The position numbers and the translations under genes are program-made. The notes under the pieces were generated by a model. That model saw nothing but the letters and a program-made list of their open reading frames with translations. It ran no database searches and was not told the origin of the DNA. Positions 1-8,533 of a DNA stretch of 64,000 nucleotides are shown in pieces (positions within the stretch are counted from its first letter, which is position 1; each line of letters opens with the position of its first letter). Where the stretch lies: assembly GCF_900114475.1 (NCBI RefSeq), contig NZ_FOTE01000007.1:1-64000 (forward strand), read 5' to 3'. The stretch comes from Paenibacillus sp. 1_12. Lineage in GTDB: Bacteria > Bacillota > Bacilli > Paenibacillales > NBRC-103111.

Positions 1-128
1 CAAAACTAAACGGCCTCAGTCCATTAGAATTCAGGACCAAGACCGCTTAACCGATTTTTATTATTTGTTGTGTCTACTTGACGGGGTGCAGTTCACTTTG
101 TCAACAGTCTGTTTTTTTGCGTATGCAC

Positions 129-437
129 TTAAATACTGTCGAAAACTCCTGAGTTTAATCCTGCCGTACCAATGGTCACAAGAATAATAACAAAAACCAC
201 AGCGTAGATAACGACAACAATAGCGAGTAACAGTAAATATGCTTTAAAAAAACTTTGTTTGTTCGGGTTCGTATTACCGCCAAATGCCCATATAAACCAC
301 ATGACAATGTTTACAATGGGTATAGCTGAAATAATTAAAGCAATAATCCAATCTTTGACCGGTACTACGGGAGCCTGGGGCCCATACGAATCCTGATAAC
401 GATTCGTGGGGTTGTTTAAAGGGATTTCTTGATTCAT
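129..437 (-). CDS. Small two-TM membrane protein, function unknown
   Basis: A 102-residue protein. About 27 polar residues (Asn/Pro/Gln-rich) are followed by two hydrophobic segments at roughly residues 29-52 and 64-92, with a short Gly/Asn/Lys-containing link between them. The reverse strand carries AAGAGGTGG a few bases before the ATG at 437, which supports the start. The pattern Trp-x-hydrophobic, then IPIVNIVM, then WAFG followed by TNPNK is one I associate with small uncharacterised Firmicute membrane proteins, but I cannot name a function. It stands alone: no gene lies within 470 bases upstream on its strand. Topology would put both ends on the same side of the membrane. Confident as a gene; role unknown. 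Confidence 0.75.
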   Translation of the reverse strand: MNQEIPLNNPTNRYQDSYGPQAPVVPVKDWIIALIISAIPIVNIVMWFIWAFGGNTNPNKQSFFKAYLLLLAIVVVIYAVVFVIILVTIGTAGLNSGVFDSI

Positions 438-912
438 GATCCACCTCTTATGCAGGAATGTGAAAAATTACCTTTTATAATGTATCGCTTTTTGCATAAA
501 TCGTCAATAGCAGACAAGTTATGATATATATTAATAAACAAATGAGGTTTCAATATTATGTAAAATCAGAAGAGCTCCATTGCAGCTAACTCGCAGCCAA
601 GGTTTGCCATATTTCATATAAGAGCTCTTCAGGTGTGTATCAATAGGTGATGTAACCTACAGTCAAACATAAAAACAAGGTGTTCTAAAACAATGAAAGC
701 CCTACCTCTCTTTCATCCTTGCGGCTCCAAGACCGCGCCAGTGTGAATCAGTTAACACAGTTACAAATTCTTAGGGTTGTTGGAATTTGAATGATTTTAT
801 GAGTAGAGAAAACAATAAGTGAACCGAGGAAAACTAGATGGGGGTACATTCATTGATACAGTAAATAATAATACCATCTATCAGTTCAAATTGCAAGTTA
901 ATTTCGAAAATT
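438..912. other. 475-bp intergenic stretch without a recognised gene
   Basis: No ORF with a credible ribosome site was found on either strand. Two structured parts are visible. A 9-bp inverted repeat GAAGAGCTC (569-577) and GAGCTCTTC (622-630) encloses 44 bases. A second region at about 692-740 has short hairpins (ATGAAAG/CTTTCAT and GCGG/CCGC). Read on the minus strand these precede the small membrane protein gene ending at 129, so they could belong to its leader. I compared them by eye with known riboswitch cores (c-di-GMP, SAM, THF, preQ1) and saw no match. Confidence 0.4.
569..630. repeat. Inverted repeat, 9-bp arms, 44-base loop
   Basis: GAAGAGCTC at 569-577 is exactly complementary to GAGCTCTTC at 622-630. 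Each arm contains the self-complementary hexamer GAGCTC, so the two arms could also be paired binding sites rather than an RNA stem. It lies upstream of the minus-strand membrane protein gene. Role unknown. Confidence 0.45.
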
Positions 913-1665
913 CTATAAACATGCTAGCAATAATGGTGAAATTGGCATTTCGCTGACTTGTTCCACATTTTCAGCTCTGCAAAGTACAAAAGCTATTTTA
1001 ATCAACTCATCGTTTCCGTTGAATATAGGCTTAAAGAATGCACGCAGCTTGATACTGTCTGTCGAATAGGGACTCCCCGTTTGAAAAGTAACCTGTTTCT
1101 CTTGATGGTATTCCAATACTTTGGATACACAGCGCTTGACTTTCAAACAATCGGTTGGTTCAATAAAGGAAAGTAGGGAGCTGCCGCCAAACCCTTGAGT
1201 TGGCTCAATAAAAGGCAGTGGCTCATAATGGTTGGTTATTTCGGTTATGTCCAGTTCCTCTGTCAGTAAGCCAGAGGCAATTACAGGCTTGTTGCGTATT
1301 TGGCTGGTAAGCCATTTTTTCTCGGAAATCTCTTTGACGACATGGAAGTATAGATCCTTTTGCTCCCAACGAATTTTTGTGCTGTGAATTTCGACAGTGA
1401 GCTTATCTCCATTATGTCCACAAAGAGTTTCTTCGGCGTACAAATACCCTTTTTGATTCAGACGCAATTTCTTTTGGGGCATTTTTTTTAAAGATTCCGG
1501 CGCAAAAATATCATTAAGCTCCATGCTCAATATTCGGGATTTTGGAATACCGAGAAGCTTGGTGAATGCGTTATTGACCTCAATAAATTTGGATGTACCA
1601 TTTTCTTCAAAAGTATAAAACATGCCCTCATTGGCACTGGCGAATTGCTCGTTTAGTGAACGCAT
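913..1665 (-). CDS. PAS domain protein (possible sensory input module)
   Basis: A 250-residue soluble protein with a PAS domain at about residues 8-115: the N-terminal sensor helix, the FIEVNNAFTKLLG core, and a PAC-like HGDKLTVEIHSTKI ... FHVVKEISEKK strand end. A second, weaker PAS-like half (about 150-235) contains GFGGSSLLSFIEPTD and a closing beta-sheet segment. No kinase, GGDEF, EAL or HTH domain follows, so it is a stand-alone PAS module that would need a partner. The start at 1665 is preceded on its strand by AGGAGG. The gene is divergent from the NUDIX gene. Ligand and partner cannot be read from the sequence. Confidence 0.75.
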   Translation of the reverse strand: MRSLNEQFASANEGMFYTFEENGTSKFIEVNNAFTKLLGIPKSRILSMELNDIFAPESLKKMPQKKLRLNQKGYLYAEETLCGHNGDKLTVEIHSTKIRWEQKDLYFHVVKEISEKKWLTSQIRNKPVIASGLLTEELDITEITNHYEPLPFIEPTQGFGGSSLLSFIEPTDCLKVKRCVSKVLEYHQEKQVTFQTGSPYSTDSIKLRAFFKPIFNGNDELIKIAFVLCRAENVEQVSEMPISPLLLACL

Positions 1666-1820
1666 TCTAAGTTAGCCTCCTATTATGATAACGAGGTAAT
1701 TGCGAAGTCACGCATCGTTATCGTTTTTTAGATGGTTTTCCTGTATGATTAACCTATTCTTTCTCAATTGAATCACATTATATACACTATTCGTTGGAAA
1801 TATGGATTATTAGGGGCGAA

Positions 1821-2474
1821 ATGAAAAAGAGATGGGGGATGGGCTTGATCGAGGAACGTTTTGATATTTATGATGACAGCATGAATTGGCTTGGAACAGC
1901 TTCACGACATGAGGTACATACAGAAGGCTTGTGGCATCAGACATTCCAATGCTGGATATTAACAGACTCAGAGAACTTACCAGCGCTGCTATTCCAAAGA
2001 CGACATCCTGACAAAGATACGTTCCCGGGAATGCTGGATATTTCTTGTGCAGGTCATCTGCAGGCAGGTGAACGTATCGAAGAGGGAAATCGGGAATTGA
2101 AGGAGGAGTTAGGTCTGGATGTCCCGTTTGAACAGTTGGTATCCTGTGGTATTTATCGTAGTGATAAGTCCCTTGGACCTCATTTAATTGACAGGGAGTT
2201 TTGTCATGTATATGGGTTGCAAACCAATCAGGCTCTGAATTCGTACATACTACAGGAGGATGAGGTGACAGGACTATATCGGGTATTTGTTCATGATGTG
2301 CTGCGGCTCGTCCGCGGATTGAGCAGCCAAGATACCATTGAAGCAGTTGGTGTCGAGCCTGATGAATCCGGGAAACTGCAATATGTGAGCCGCAGCTTTA
2401 CAAGTCACGAATTTGTTCCGCATGCCGCGGATTATTACGATATGGTATTCAAAGCCTTTGGGATTGATGGTTGA
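1821..2474 (+). CDS. NUDIX hydrolase (IPP-isomerase-like subgroup)
   Basis: NUDIX proteins hydrolyse nucleoside-diphosphate-X compounds using a metal-binding Nudix box. Here the box reads GHLQAGERIEEGNRELKEEL, fitting the G-x5-E-x7-R-E-x2-E-E pattern. The N-terminal FDIYDDSMNWLGTASRHEVHTEGLWHQTF is typical of the subgroup related to isopentenyl-diphosphate isomerase, which often acts on unknown pyrophosphates. The frame is open from TTG 1794. ATG 1821 (AGGGG just upstream), ATG 1839 and TTG 1845 are all possible starts, and TTG 1845 would give the length usual for the family. About 200 residues, cytoplasmic. The substrate is unknown. It stands between a divergent PAS gene and a convergent DUF2533 gene. 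Confidence 0.85.
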   Translation: MKKRWGMGLIEERFDIYDDSMNWLGTASRHEVHTEGLWHQTFQCWILTDSENLPALLFQRRHPDKDTFPGMLDISCAGHLQAGERIEEGNRELKEELGLDVPFEQLVSCGIYRSDKSLGPHLIDREFCHVYGLQTNQALNSYILQEDEVTGLYRVFVHDVLRLVRGLSSQDTIEAVGVEPDESGKLQYVSRSFTSHEFVPHAADYYDMVFKAFGIDG

Positions 2475-2507
2475 GCAGTAAAGAAAGATTGCAATAAATA
2501 AAGCAGA

Positions 2508-2768
2508 CTAACGATTGCTTCGCTGCGCATATTCAACAAGCATTTCTGTCGTTATATAAGTTCGAGTTGGCGAGATTCCGTGTTTGGCATGCTCATTAAT
2601 AGCGGCAGCACACCGGTTGATCTCATCTACAGAAAAAGCCTCACCTGCTATGTATTGGGCGACTGCTTGATCTATGGCTTGTTCACGCTTAAGGTCCAGT
2701 ACTTGGAAGACCTCTAGGTGAGCATGCATTTTTTGGGTATGGGAAGTAATAGCTTCGTGAACACTCAT
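2508..2768 (-). CDS. DUF2533 family protein (YpbS-like)
   Basis: An 86-residue, mostly helical, charged soluble protein. MSVHEAITSHTQK at the start and INRCAAAINEHAKHGISPTRTYITTEMLVEYA at the end match what I recall of Bacillus YpbS (DUF2533), whose function is not known. The frame is open further upstream (to 2879), but the start at 2768 has AAGGAG nine bases before it, and the extra upstream residues lack any conserved look. Convergent with the NUDIX gene. No signal peptide or membrane segment. Confidence 0.8.
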   Translation of the reverse strand: MSVHEAITSHTQKMHAHLEVFQVLDLKREQAIDQAVAQYIAGEAFSVDEINRCAAAINEHAKHGISPTRTYITTEMLVEYAQRSNR

Positions 2769-2973
2769 GTTGGGCTGCTCCTTAATCCTTGTCGGACATG
2801 ATATGATTGTGCTAGCTATCATACCATGATTTGAACGTGGCGAACAATCCTGGAATTGATGATTATGAAAAGTTTGCATGTTATTTCTCTGAAGTGCTGC
2901 AAATCGAGTATCCTGATTTCAAGTCGGGTTCTGTAGCCGGGATGGTGTCGCTGAAGTATCTAAGTATCGTTGC

Positions 2974-3183
2974 TTACTTCTGCGCATAGCTCATATGTTT
3001 AAGCTGAAAAGTATAGCTGGAGCCATCGTTCGGGATTTGATTTGCAGGAGAGCTCGATTTGGCGAACAAGGGAAAGGAATTCGTCACAGCATTCGGATAA
3101 GGCTGAAGCCACCATATCATCCAGAAGTTGATACTAAGCCCTATTACGATGATTCCGAGTAAACCCTTCTGCCGATTATTCAT
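2974..3183 (-). CDS. Small single-TM protein, function unknown
   Basis: A 69-residue protein with one N-terminal hydrophobic segment (about residues 8-27, GLLGIIVIGLSINFWMIWWL) that could be a membrane anchor or an uncleaved signal. A short Ser/Pro/Gln-rich tail follows outside. GGAGG lies about 12 bases before the ATG at 3183 on its strand, a slightly long spacing. No family recognised. It is divergent from the Dabb-domain gene. Moderate confidence that it is real. Confidence 0.5.
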   Translation of the reverse strand: MNNRQKGLLGIIVIGLSINFWMIWWLQPYPNAVTNSFPLFAKSSSPANQIPNDGSSYTFQLKHMSYAQK

Positions 3184-3442
3184 AAATGGCTTCTACCTCC
3201 GTTTACCTATTGATACATAATGTATCATAAAACAAATTTCATTGCTATCATACATCACATATGTACCAATATTTTGAGTTAAAGTTTGTGGGTATGCATG
3301 AAAAATGATCCAAAATGGATCAGTCAATTCGATTGTACTCAATAAACGTTTGCTGCAGAGAGTTTGTTGTAGAACGATAAGCTGTATTTCTGGTATGATA
3401 ATAAAAGTATTGGAAATGAATAGAAAGAATGGAGGTAAAGTC

Positions 3443-3748
3443 ATGGCAGCACCAAGTATTCAGCATATGGTTATTTTTAATTTAAAGGTTGAGGTTGGTT
3501 CGGAACAGGCGGACCAATTTTTAACAAAAAGCAAAGCAGTACTTGAAATTATTCCAGGGGTTCACCATTTTCAAGCATTCCGTCAAGTGAGCAGCAAAAA
3601 CGATTATGACTATGGTTTTTCGATGGAATTTGAGAATCAAGCAGCCTACGATGCGTATAATACCCATCCGGCCCATGTGGACTATGTAGAAAACGTTTGG
3701 AAAAATGAGGTTGTCCGCTTTCAAGAGATTGATTTTACCGCTGTATGA
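3443..3748 (+). CDS. Dabb-family stress-responsive alpha/beta-barrel protein
   Basis: A 101-residue protein beginning IQHMVIFNLKVEV, ending VENVWKNEVVRFQEIDF, and containing the FSMEFENQAAYDAYNTHPAHVDY signature of the stress-responsive A/B barrel (Dabb) family. These proteins form dimeric ferredoxin-like barrels; some are enzymes and many are unassigned. The frame extends upstream to 3305, but ATG 3443 follows GGAGG at an ideal distance and begins the family core. Cytoplasmic. Its neighbours give no clue to the substrate. Confidence 0.85.
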   Translation: MAAPSIQHMVIFNLKVEVGSEQADQFLTKSKAVLEIIPGVHHFQAFRQVSSKNDYDYGFSMEFENQAAYDAYNTHPAHVDYVENVWKNEVVRFQEIDFTAV

Positions 3749-3799
3749 TTTGAGAGTTAAATTTAAGGCGCTAAATTAATATGATGAGGAGTGAATACA

Positions 3800-4456
3800 A
3801 TGATGGATAGGACTTTAACAGAATCCCACACAGGCAGCTTTGGACATGTCATGCAGATTTTTGCGGTATCCTTGCTGGTTTCCTTTGTAGGGACGCTTGC
3901 AGGTGCTATGTTGATCCCGCCTTCACTTATCGGCTTGTTCGTTGTGATTGAATTGGTCATGCTCGTATCTGTGTTTATTATGCGATTTCGGGGGAAAATG
4001 ATCGGATATCCATTTCTGTACATCTTTACCGCTGTTACGGGAGTAACGCTATATCCGGTCATTGCGAATTACGGTGGGATCATAGGAGCCAATCTAGTGT
4101 CTGCTGCTTTCCTGGCAACCGCGGGAATATTCGGAGGGCTTGCCTTGTATGCTTATCGCTCTCAAAGGGATTTTAGCTTCCTGGGCGGATTTTTGTTCGC
4201 GGCTACAATCGGATTAATTGTAATGAGTCTGTTTTCAATGTTTATACCGATGGGATCGACGATGAATTTGGTATGGTCGGTGCTAGGCATCGTTATTTTC
4301 AGCGGCTGGGTATTGTACGATGTATCCCAGTATAAAGGTGGAGTAAGCCCTGAGGCAGTGCCCATGGCGGCCTTGAACATTTACTTGAACTTTATTAATT
4401 TGTTTATTTACATATTGCGCTTCTTGGCTGCGATTGTTGGTTTTAGCCGAGATTAG
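3800..4456 (+). CDS. Bax inhibitor-1 (YetJ/TMBIM) family membrane protein
   Basis: About 218 residues with seven hydrophobic segments, Gly-rich, ending in the family-typical ALNIYLNFINLFIYILRFL. The segment just before it contains YDVSQYKGG, which corresponds to the conserved Asp region that controls the pH-dependent calcium leak in Bacillus YetJ. By family it would be a calcium-permeable channel in the cytoplasmic membrane. The start at 3800 is preceded by GAGGAGTGA; an upstream GTG (3791) is in frame but lies within that site. A rho-independent terminator follows directly. Confidence 0.85.
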   Translation: MMDRTLTESHTGSFGHVMQIFAVSLLVSFVGTLAGAMLIPPSLIGLFVVIELVMLVSVFIMRFRGKMIGYPFLYIFTAVTGVTLYPVIANYGGIIGANLVSAAFLATAGIFGGLALYAYRSQRDFSFLGGFLFAATIGLIVMSLFSMFIPMGSTMNLVWSVLGIVIFSGWVLYDVSQYKGGVSPEAVPMAALNIYLNFINLFIYILRFLAAIVGFSRD

Positions 4457-4492
4457 GCAAGGAACCCAAAGCAATTATGGGATATGATTGTG

Positions 4493-4524
4493 AAAGAGCC
4501 TTTTGAGAAGGGCTCTTTTTTTGT
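4493..4524 (+). terminator. Rho-independent terminator
   Basis: AAGAGCC and GGCTCTT arms around TTTTGAGAA, followed by a run of seven T. It ends the transcript of the Bax-inhibitor-1 family gene. Confidence 0.85.
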
Positions 4525-4636
4525 CTATATAATCATTTGCAATTTCATATATATGGTTGATACACGGAAAAGAAGAGTGATATAGTGGATATGTAATCGT
4601 TATCATATGTTCGTTTTTAATAACAGGAGGGAAACA

Positions 4637-4939
4637 ATGACTGCTTATCACACTGTCATGATGAAGCCGCAGGATAAGGTCGCGGTTGCGCTTGCTGAAA
4701 TACCCGCTGGAGCTGAACTGGATGTGGTTTGTCAAGGTATCAAGTTTAAGGTTGTTCTTGCTGAGGCGATAGAATTTGGTCATAAGTTTGCTGTCGTTCC
4801 TATTGAAGTTGGCGAAGATATAATTAAATACGGAGAGGTTATTGGAACGGCTGTTAGAGCAATCGGTATTGGCGAGCATGTACACGTTCATAATTTAGAA
4901 GGCAAACGCGGAAGAGGGGATTTGACTCATGTCAACTAA
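4637..4939 (+). CDS. UxaA-type dehydratase small subunit (SAF domain)
   Basis: A 100-residue SAF-domain protein: KPQDKVAVALAEIPAGAELDV near the start, then GHKFAVVPIEVGEDIIKYGEVIGTA with the conserved Lys-Tyr-Gly, and IGEHVHVHNLEG at the end. In altronate/galactarate dehydratases and in (2R)-sulfolactate sulfo-lyase this module forms the small subunit that works with the partner encoded next. ATG 4637 is preceded by AGGAGGG; the open frame upstream to 4607 is ignored. The gene overlaps the next one by 11 bases, so the two are probably translationally coupled and form one enzyme. Confidence 0.85.
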   Translation: MTAYHTVMMKPQDKVAVALAEIPAGAELDVVCQGIKFKVVLAEAIEFGHKFAVVPIEVGEDIIKYGEVIGTAVRAIGIGEHVHVHNLEGKRGRGDLTHVN

Positions 4940-6107
4940 TACACATCAACGGACCTTTTGGGGATATCGCAGACCGGATGGCAGTGTGGGAGCGCGCAAC
5001 CACGTATTGATTTTACCTACAATTGTATGCGCTACCCAAACGGCTCAGCGTGTGACTGAGCTTGTAAATGGAACGGTTACTTTTATTCATCAGCACGGCT
5101 GCGCACAGGTGGGGACAGATTATGACCAGACCTTCCGCACTTATGTAGGAACTGCGGCTAATCCCAATGTGTACGGGGTCATTGTGCTAGGTCTTGGCTG
5201 TGAAACTCATCAAGCACGGAGTGTAGCATCTGAGCTTCGCAAGACCGGAAAGCCTGTAGAGGTCGTCTCGATCCAGGATCACGGTGGTACACTGTTCACT
5301 ATAGCAGAAGTAGCCAGAATTGCCGCGAAAATGGTGCAGGAGGCTTCCCGCGAGCGGAGGGTGGAATGTGACTTTGGCGAGCTGATCGTGGGTACGGAAT
5401 GCGGGGGATCTGACGCCTGTTCGGGTTTATCCGCCAATCCGGCAGTAGGCTTTTGCAGTGATAAGATCGTTGATCACGGTGGAACCTCGATTCTGGCAGA
5501 AACGACGGAACTGATCGGAGCAGAGCATCTGCTTGCTGCGCGAGCGGTCAATGATCATGTAGCAAAACGTGTGTATCAGGTTATTGAAGCGATGGAAAAA
5601 CGAGCCTTCTCGATGAATATCGATATCCGTACAGGCAATCCAAGTCCAGGTAATATTAAAGGCGGGCTTAGCTCGTTGGAGGAAAAATCGTTGGGTGCAT
5701 CGAACAAATCCGGTTCGAGGCCTCTGCAGGAATTGATTGATTATGCGGAAAAACCGACAAAAAAAGGTCTCGTGTGGATGGATACACCCGGTCATGATAT
5801 TGAGCAGCTGTCTGGAATGGCGGCAGGGGGCTCGCAGATTGTGCTGTTCACAACCGGCAGAGGCACACCAACAGGCTCTCCAATCGTGCCTGTAATCAAG
5901 ATAGCGACCAATAGTGCCATTTTCGAAAAAATGAACGATAATATCGATATGAACGCGGGTACAATTATTGATGGTACAGAAACGATAGAACAGGTGGGAG
6001 ACCGGATTTTCGAGGAAATTATCGAGGTGTGCTCAGGTAAACTGACGAAATCAGAAATATTGAAGCAGAATGATTTTGGAATTTGGCGAATAGGGCCGAC
6101 TTTCTAA
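4929..6107 (+). CDS. UxaA-type dehydratase / sulfo-lyase large subunit
   Basis: A 392-residue catalytic subunit of the UxaA/GarD family. It begins with FWGYRRPDGSVGARNHVLILPT and carries QHGCAQVGTDYDQT, VLGLGCE, ECGGSDACSGLSANPAVG and ETTELIGAEHLL. The conserved Cys and Glu residues in the last two motifs match the metal-binding/catalytic region of the family. The C-terminal TTGRGTPTGSPIVPVIKIATN is also typical. Known members dehydrate altronate or galactarate, or remove sulfite from sulfolactate (SuyB). No uxuA, uxaC, kdgK or sulfolactate genes are nearby, so the substrate is open. Pairs with the upstream SAF-domain gene. Confidence 0.85.
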   Translation: MSTNTHQRTFWGYRRPDGSVGARNHVLILPTIVCATQTAQRVTELVNGTVTFIHQHGCAQVGTDYDQTFRTYVGTAANPNVYGVIVLGLGCETHQARSVASELRKTGKPVEVVSIQDHGGTLFTIAEVARIAAKMVQEASRERRVECDFGELIVGTECGGSDACSGLSANPAVGFCSDKIVDHGGTSILAETTELIGAEHLLAARAVNDHVAKRVYQVIEAMEKRAFSMNIDIRTGNPSPGNIKGGLSSLEEKSLGASNKSGSRPLQELIDYAEKPTKKGLVWMDTPGHDIEQLSGMAAGGSQIVLFTTGRGTPTGSPIVPVIKIATNSAIFEKMNDNIDMNAGTIIDGTETIEQVGDRIFEEIIEVCSGKLTKSEILKQNDFGIWRIGPTF

Positions 6108-6128
6108 AATTGTTGAAGGTATAGAGAA

Positions 6129-6201
6129 CTAGGAGTCTGTCCGACGGATGGATTGTTGTGAATAAATAATCTCCGGTTTGGTTTCGTCGGCAGACTCCTA
6201 G
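6129..6201. repeat. Long imperfect inverted repeat (hairpin), possible small repeat element
   Basis: CTAGGAGTCTG at 6129-6139 pairs with CAGACTCCTAG at 6191-6201. After a one-base bulge the stem continues with CCGACG/CGTCGG. The loop is about 35 bases. No T-run follows, so it is not a classical terminator. It fills most of the 114-bp gap between the dehydratase and the methyltransferase gene. No second copy was noticed in this window. Confidence 0.6.
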
Positions 6202-6221
6202 ATAGAGAAGGAGAGAAACAC

Positions 6222-8297
6222 ATGCAGCGTTCACTTGAAACCATTCAAGCTTACAAACTGGATGACAGCGTGACCCTGACTGAGCATCCGTGGCTGCAGT
6301 ATATCGTATCTGCGGAAGAAAGGATGGTCAATCTCGAACGTGTTCAATCGCTTCATGATTTGGAGCGCGCGAATCCGGTGCTCGATTATGTGGAAAAGTC
6401 ATTAGAAGCGCTTAATCGACTTCACATTTCTTTTTGGATTCAAGAGATAGTTGAAGAGGTGTTGATCTGGTCCGAGGTTGCCAAAGGCGGGACGCTACGC
6501 CAGAGAATGCAGTGGCAAAAGCAGGGTGTTCATCTAATGGCGCACAACATCGGGTCGAGTGAAATTTACCAATGGCATTCGAATCCGAAGCAGAGTGAGG
6601 CAAGGCGCCACGTTACTTGCACGTTGATTCAGACTCATGGGCTGATTGGGCAGTATTTGCGTGGGGAGGTTCCATTTGCGGTACATCGTCCGTTGATAGA
6701 GCTTGTGCAGAATAGACTGCTCGCGGCCAATGAGCTAAGAGATATTTTATTAGCGTTAAACCAATGCATACTTGAGGCGGTCTCGATGGAGCTGTGGACA
6801 GAGATAGCGCAGCAGGTCACTGAGGTCATTGAACTGATCATACATCAGGTGGAGGACAATGGATTTTCACTAAAAAACCGTCTGAAACGGCTGCGTGCCA
6901 GCTCGATTTCCAGAGGTGAGAATTTTGATCAGGAATTTGATCAACTATCAAGTCAGCCAACGGTTATAGAGGCTTTTCAAGCGATAGACAGCAAAACATT
7001 GTGGTTCGTTGAAGCGGCACTTCATGAATTTTCTTTTGAGGAATTTGCCAAGCTGTTTCTCATTATTCTCAGCTCGGATTCATCACAGCAGGCTGATCAT
7101 ATCAGCTTCGAGCGGATGATGAACGATATGTATTATGATTATCGAGGTCAAAAGAAAATTAATGTCTACAAGAAACGGATTATTGAAAAGTATTTGCGTG
7201 AGTGTACCTTTGAAGATATTGCTTCAGCACGTTTTCCGGCAAGAGGACATCTATTCCCACAGCTTAAGCAGGCAGGTCCACATCAGGACACGGTCTATTT
7301 TCATATGGAGTTTTCCGCGGCAGCCGATAAGCTGATCCAGTTTTGTGTAGAGGCCGAAAAATCACCGTTATATGAGAAAGCGGTACTCATGTTGTTCGAT
7401 CTCTTTGAGCTGCGCCGTGACGCGTACGACCGCTTTCATAATGAAGAGGAATATTTAACGATGATGAACCAAACTGCCGATTATAAAAAGATCATTCTAG
7501 ATTATATAGTGGGCAAAAGGGTTGTCGATATTGGTCCAGGCGGTGGTGTCATGCTGGATCTGATCGAGGATACGCTTCCAGATAAACAGGCCATTGGCAT
7601 CGATATTTCGCAAAATGTGATTGAAGCGCTTGAACGTAAAAGGCAGCTGGAAAATCGTAAATGGATGGTAATGAAGGGTGACGCTCTTAATTTGAAGGAA
7701 TACGTGGAGCCTGGGTCCATTGATACGGTCATTTTTTCTTCGATTTTGCATGAATTGTTTTCGTATTTGGAGTATGAAGGTAAATCATATAATCATGCTA
7801 CCGTAGCGGCTGCGCTTCGGAGTGCATTTGACGTGATTCCGTCCGGTGGAAGAATCATCATCCGTGATGGCATTATGAGCGAGCCTACCGAGCAGCAGCG
7901 GATTATTACGTTTCTGGATGTGGATGGGATGCAGTGGCTGGAACGGTACGCAAAGGATTTTACCGGGAGAACGATTCAATTCGAACGACTGGGTGACAAT
8001 GAGGTACTAATGCCGATTAATGATGCGATGGAGTTTTTGTATACGTATACGTGGGGCGAGGAGGCTTATGTGCATGAGGTGCAGGAGCAATTCGGTTATT
8101 TAACACCATCAGGCTACGAAAGCTTTATTCACTCCGTGTTGGGCCCGCAGGCGCATATCGTAGTAAGCAGATATTTGCTGCAGGAGGGGTATACAGAGGC
8201 ACTTAGTCCGAAAATCCAGATATGTAACGAACAGCGGGAGCCTGTAAGCCTGCCGGACAGTACATGTCTTATCGTCATACAAAAGCAATTGGATTAA
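6222..8297 (+). CDS. Large protein with C-terminal class I SAM methyltransferase domain
   Basis: A 691-residue protein. The first roughly 410 residues are helical and charged and resemble no domain I can name. From about residue 430 there is a Rossmann-type methyltransferase: VVDIGPGGGVMLDLI (motif I, 434 onward), GIDIS (motif II acidic residue), VMKGDALNL and VIFSSILHELF (motif IV region), then GGRIIIRDGIM. The product is cytoplasmic; target unknown. GAGAAGGAGAGA precedes the ATG. It is followed on the same strand by an alarmone synthetase gene and the NAD salvage genes, which hints at a nucleotide or stress link, but this is context only. The C-terminal extension after the methyltransferase core (about 600-691) is unassigned. 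Confidence 0.75.
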   Translation: MQRSLETIQAYKLDDSVTLTEHPWLQYIVSAEERMVNLERVQSLHDLERANPVLDYVEKSLEALNRLHISFWIQEIVEEVLIWSEVAKGGTLRQRMQWQKQGVHLMAHNIGSSEIYQWHSNPKQSEARRHVTCTLIQTHGLIGQYLRGEVPFAVHRPLIELVQNRLLAANELRDILLALNQCILEAVSMELWTEIAQQVTEVIELIIHQVEDNGFSLKNRLKRLRASSISRGENFDQEFDQLSSQPTVIEAFQAIDSKTLWFVEAALHEFSFEEFAKLFLIILSSDSSQQADHISFERMMNDMYYDYRGQKKINVYKKRIIEKYLRECTFEDIASARFPARGHLFPQLKQAGPHQDTVYFHMEFSAAADKLIQFCVEAEKSPLYEKAVLMLFDLFELRRDAYDRFHNEEEYLTMMNQTADYKKIILDYIVGKRVVDIGPGGGVMLDLIEDTLPDKQAIGIDISQNVIEALERKRQLENRKWMVMKGDALNLKEYVEPGSIDTVIFSSILHELFSYLEYEGKSYNHATVAAALRSAFDVIPSGGRIIIRDGIMSEPTEQQRIITFLDVDGMQWLERYAKDFTGRTIQFERLGDNEVLMPINDAMEFLYTYTWGEEAYVHEVQEQFGYLTPSGYESFIHSVLGPQAHIVVSRYLLQEGYTEALSPKIQICNEQREPVSLPDSTCLIVIQKQLD

Positions 8298-8533
8298 GGA
8301 GGTTCCCCTGACGAGACATTTAAAATGAATGTCGGTCCGATCGAATTCAAATAGCCATTATGCGATATTAATACTCGTCGTGGAAGTTAAATCTAGAGTG
8401 ATTTGGTGTTCCTGTGCTGATCTCATAAAGCAAATGTTGCTTTGTCACTCGTAGTTGTGTAAGCTTTCTTAAGAACTTATTATGGCTCAGCTTAAATAGC
8501 TCTCCTACTAGGCTTAAGGAAGGAAGATTAACT

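Noticed and set aside
692-740. Possible riboswitch in the first intergenic gap
   Set aside because: Compared by eye with c-di-GMP, SAM, THF and preQ1 cores; none of the conserved cores is present on either strand.
4475-4891. 138-codon minus-strand ORF opposite the SAF-domain gene
   Set aside because: Lies opposite a well-supported gene with known family motifs and spans the upstream terminator; no family resemblance.
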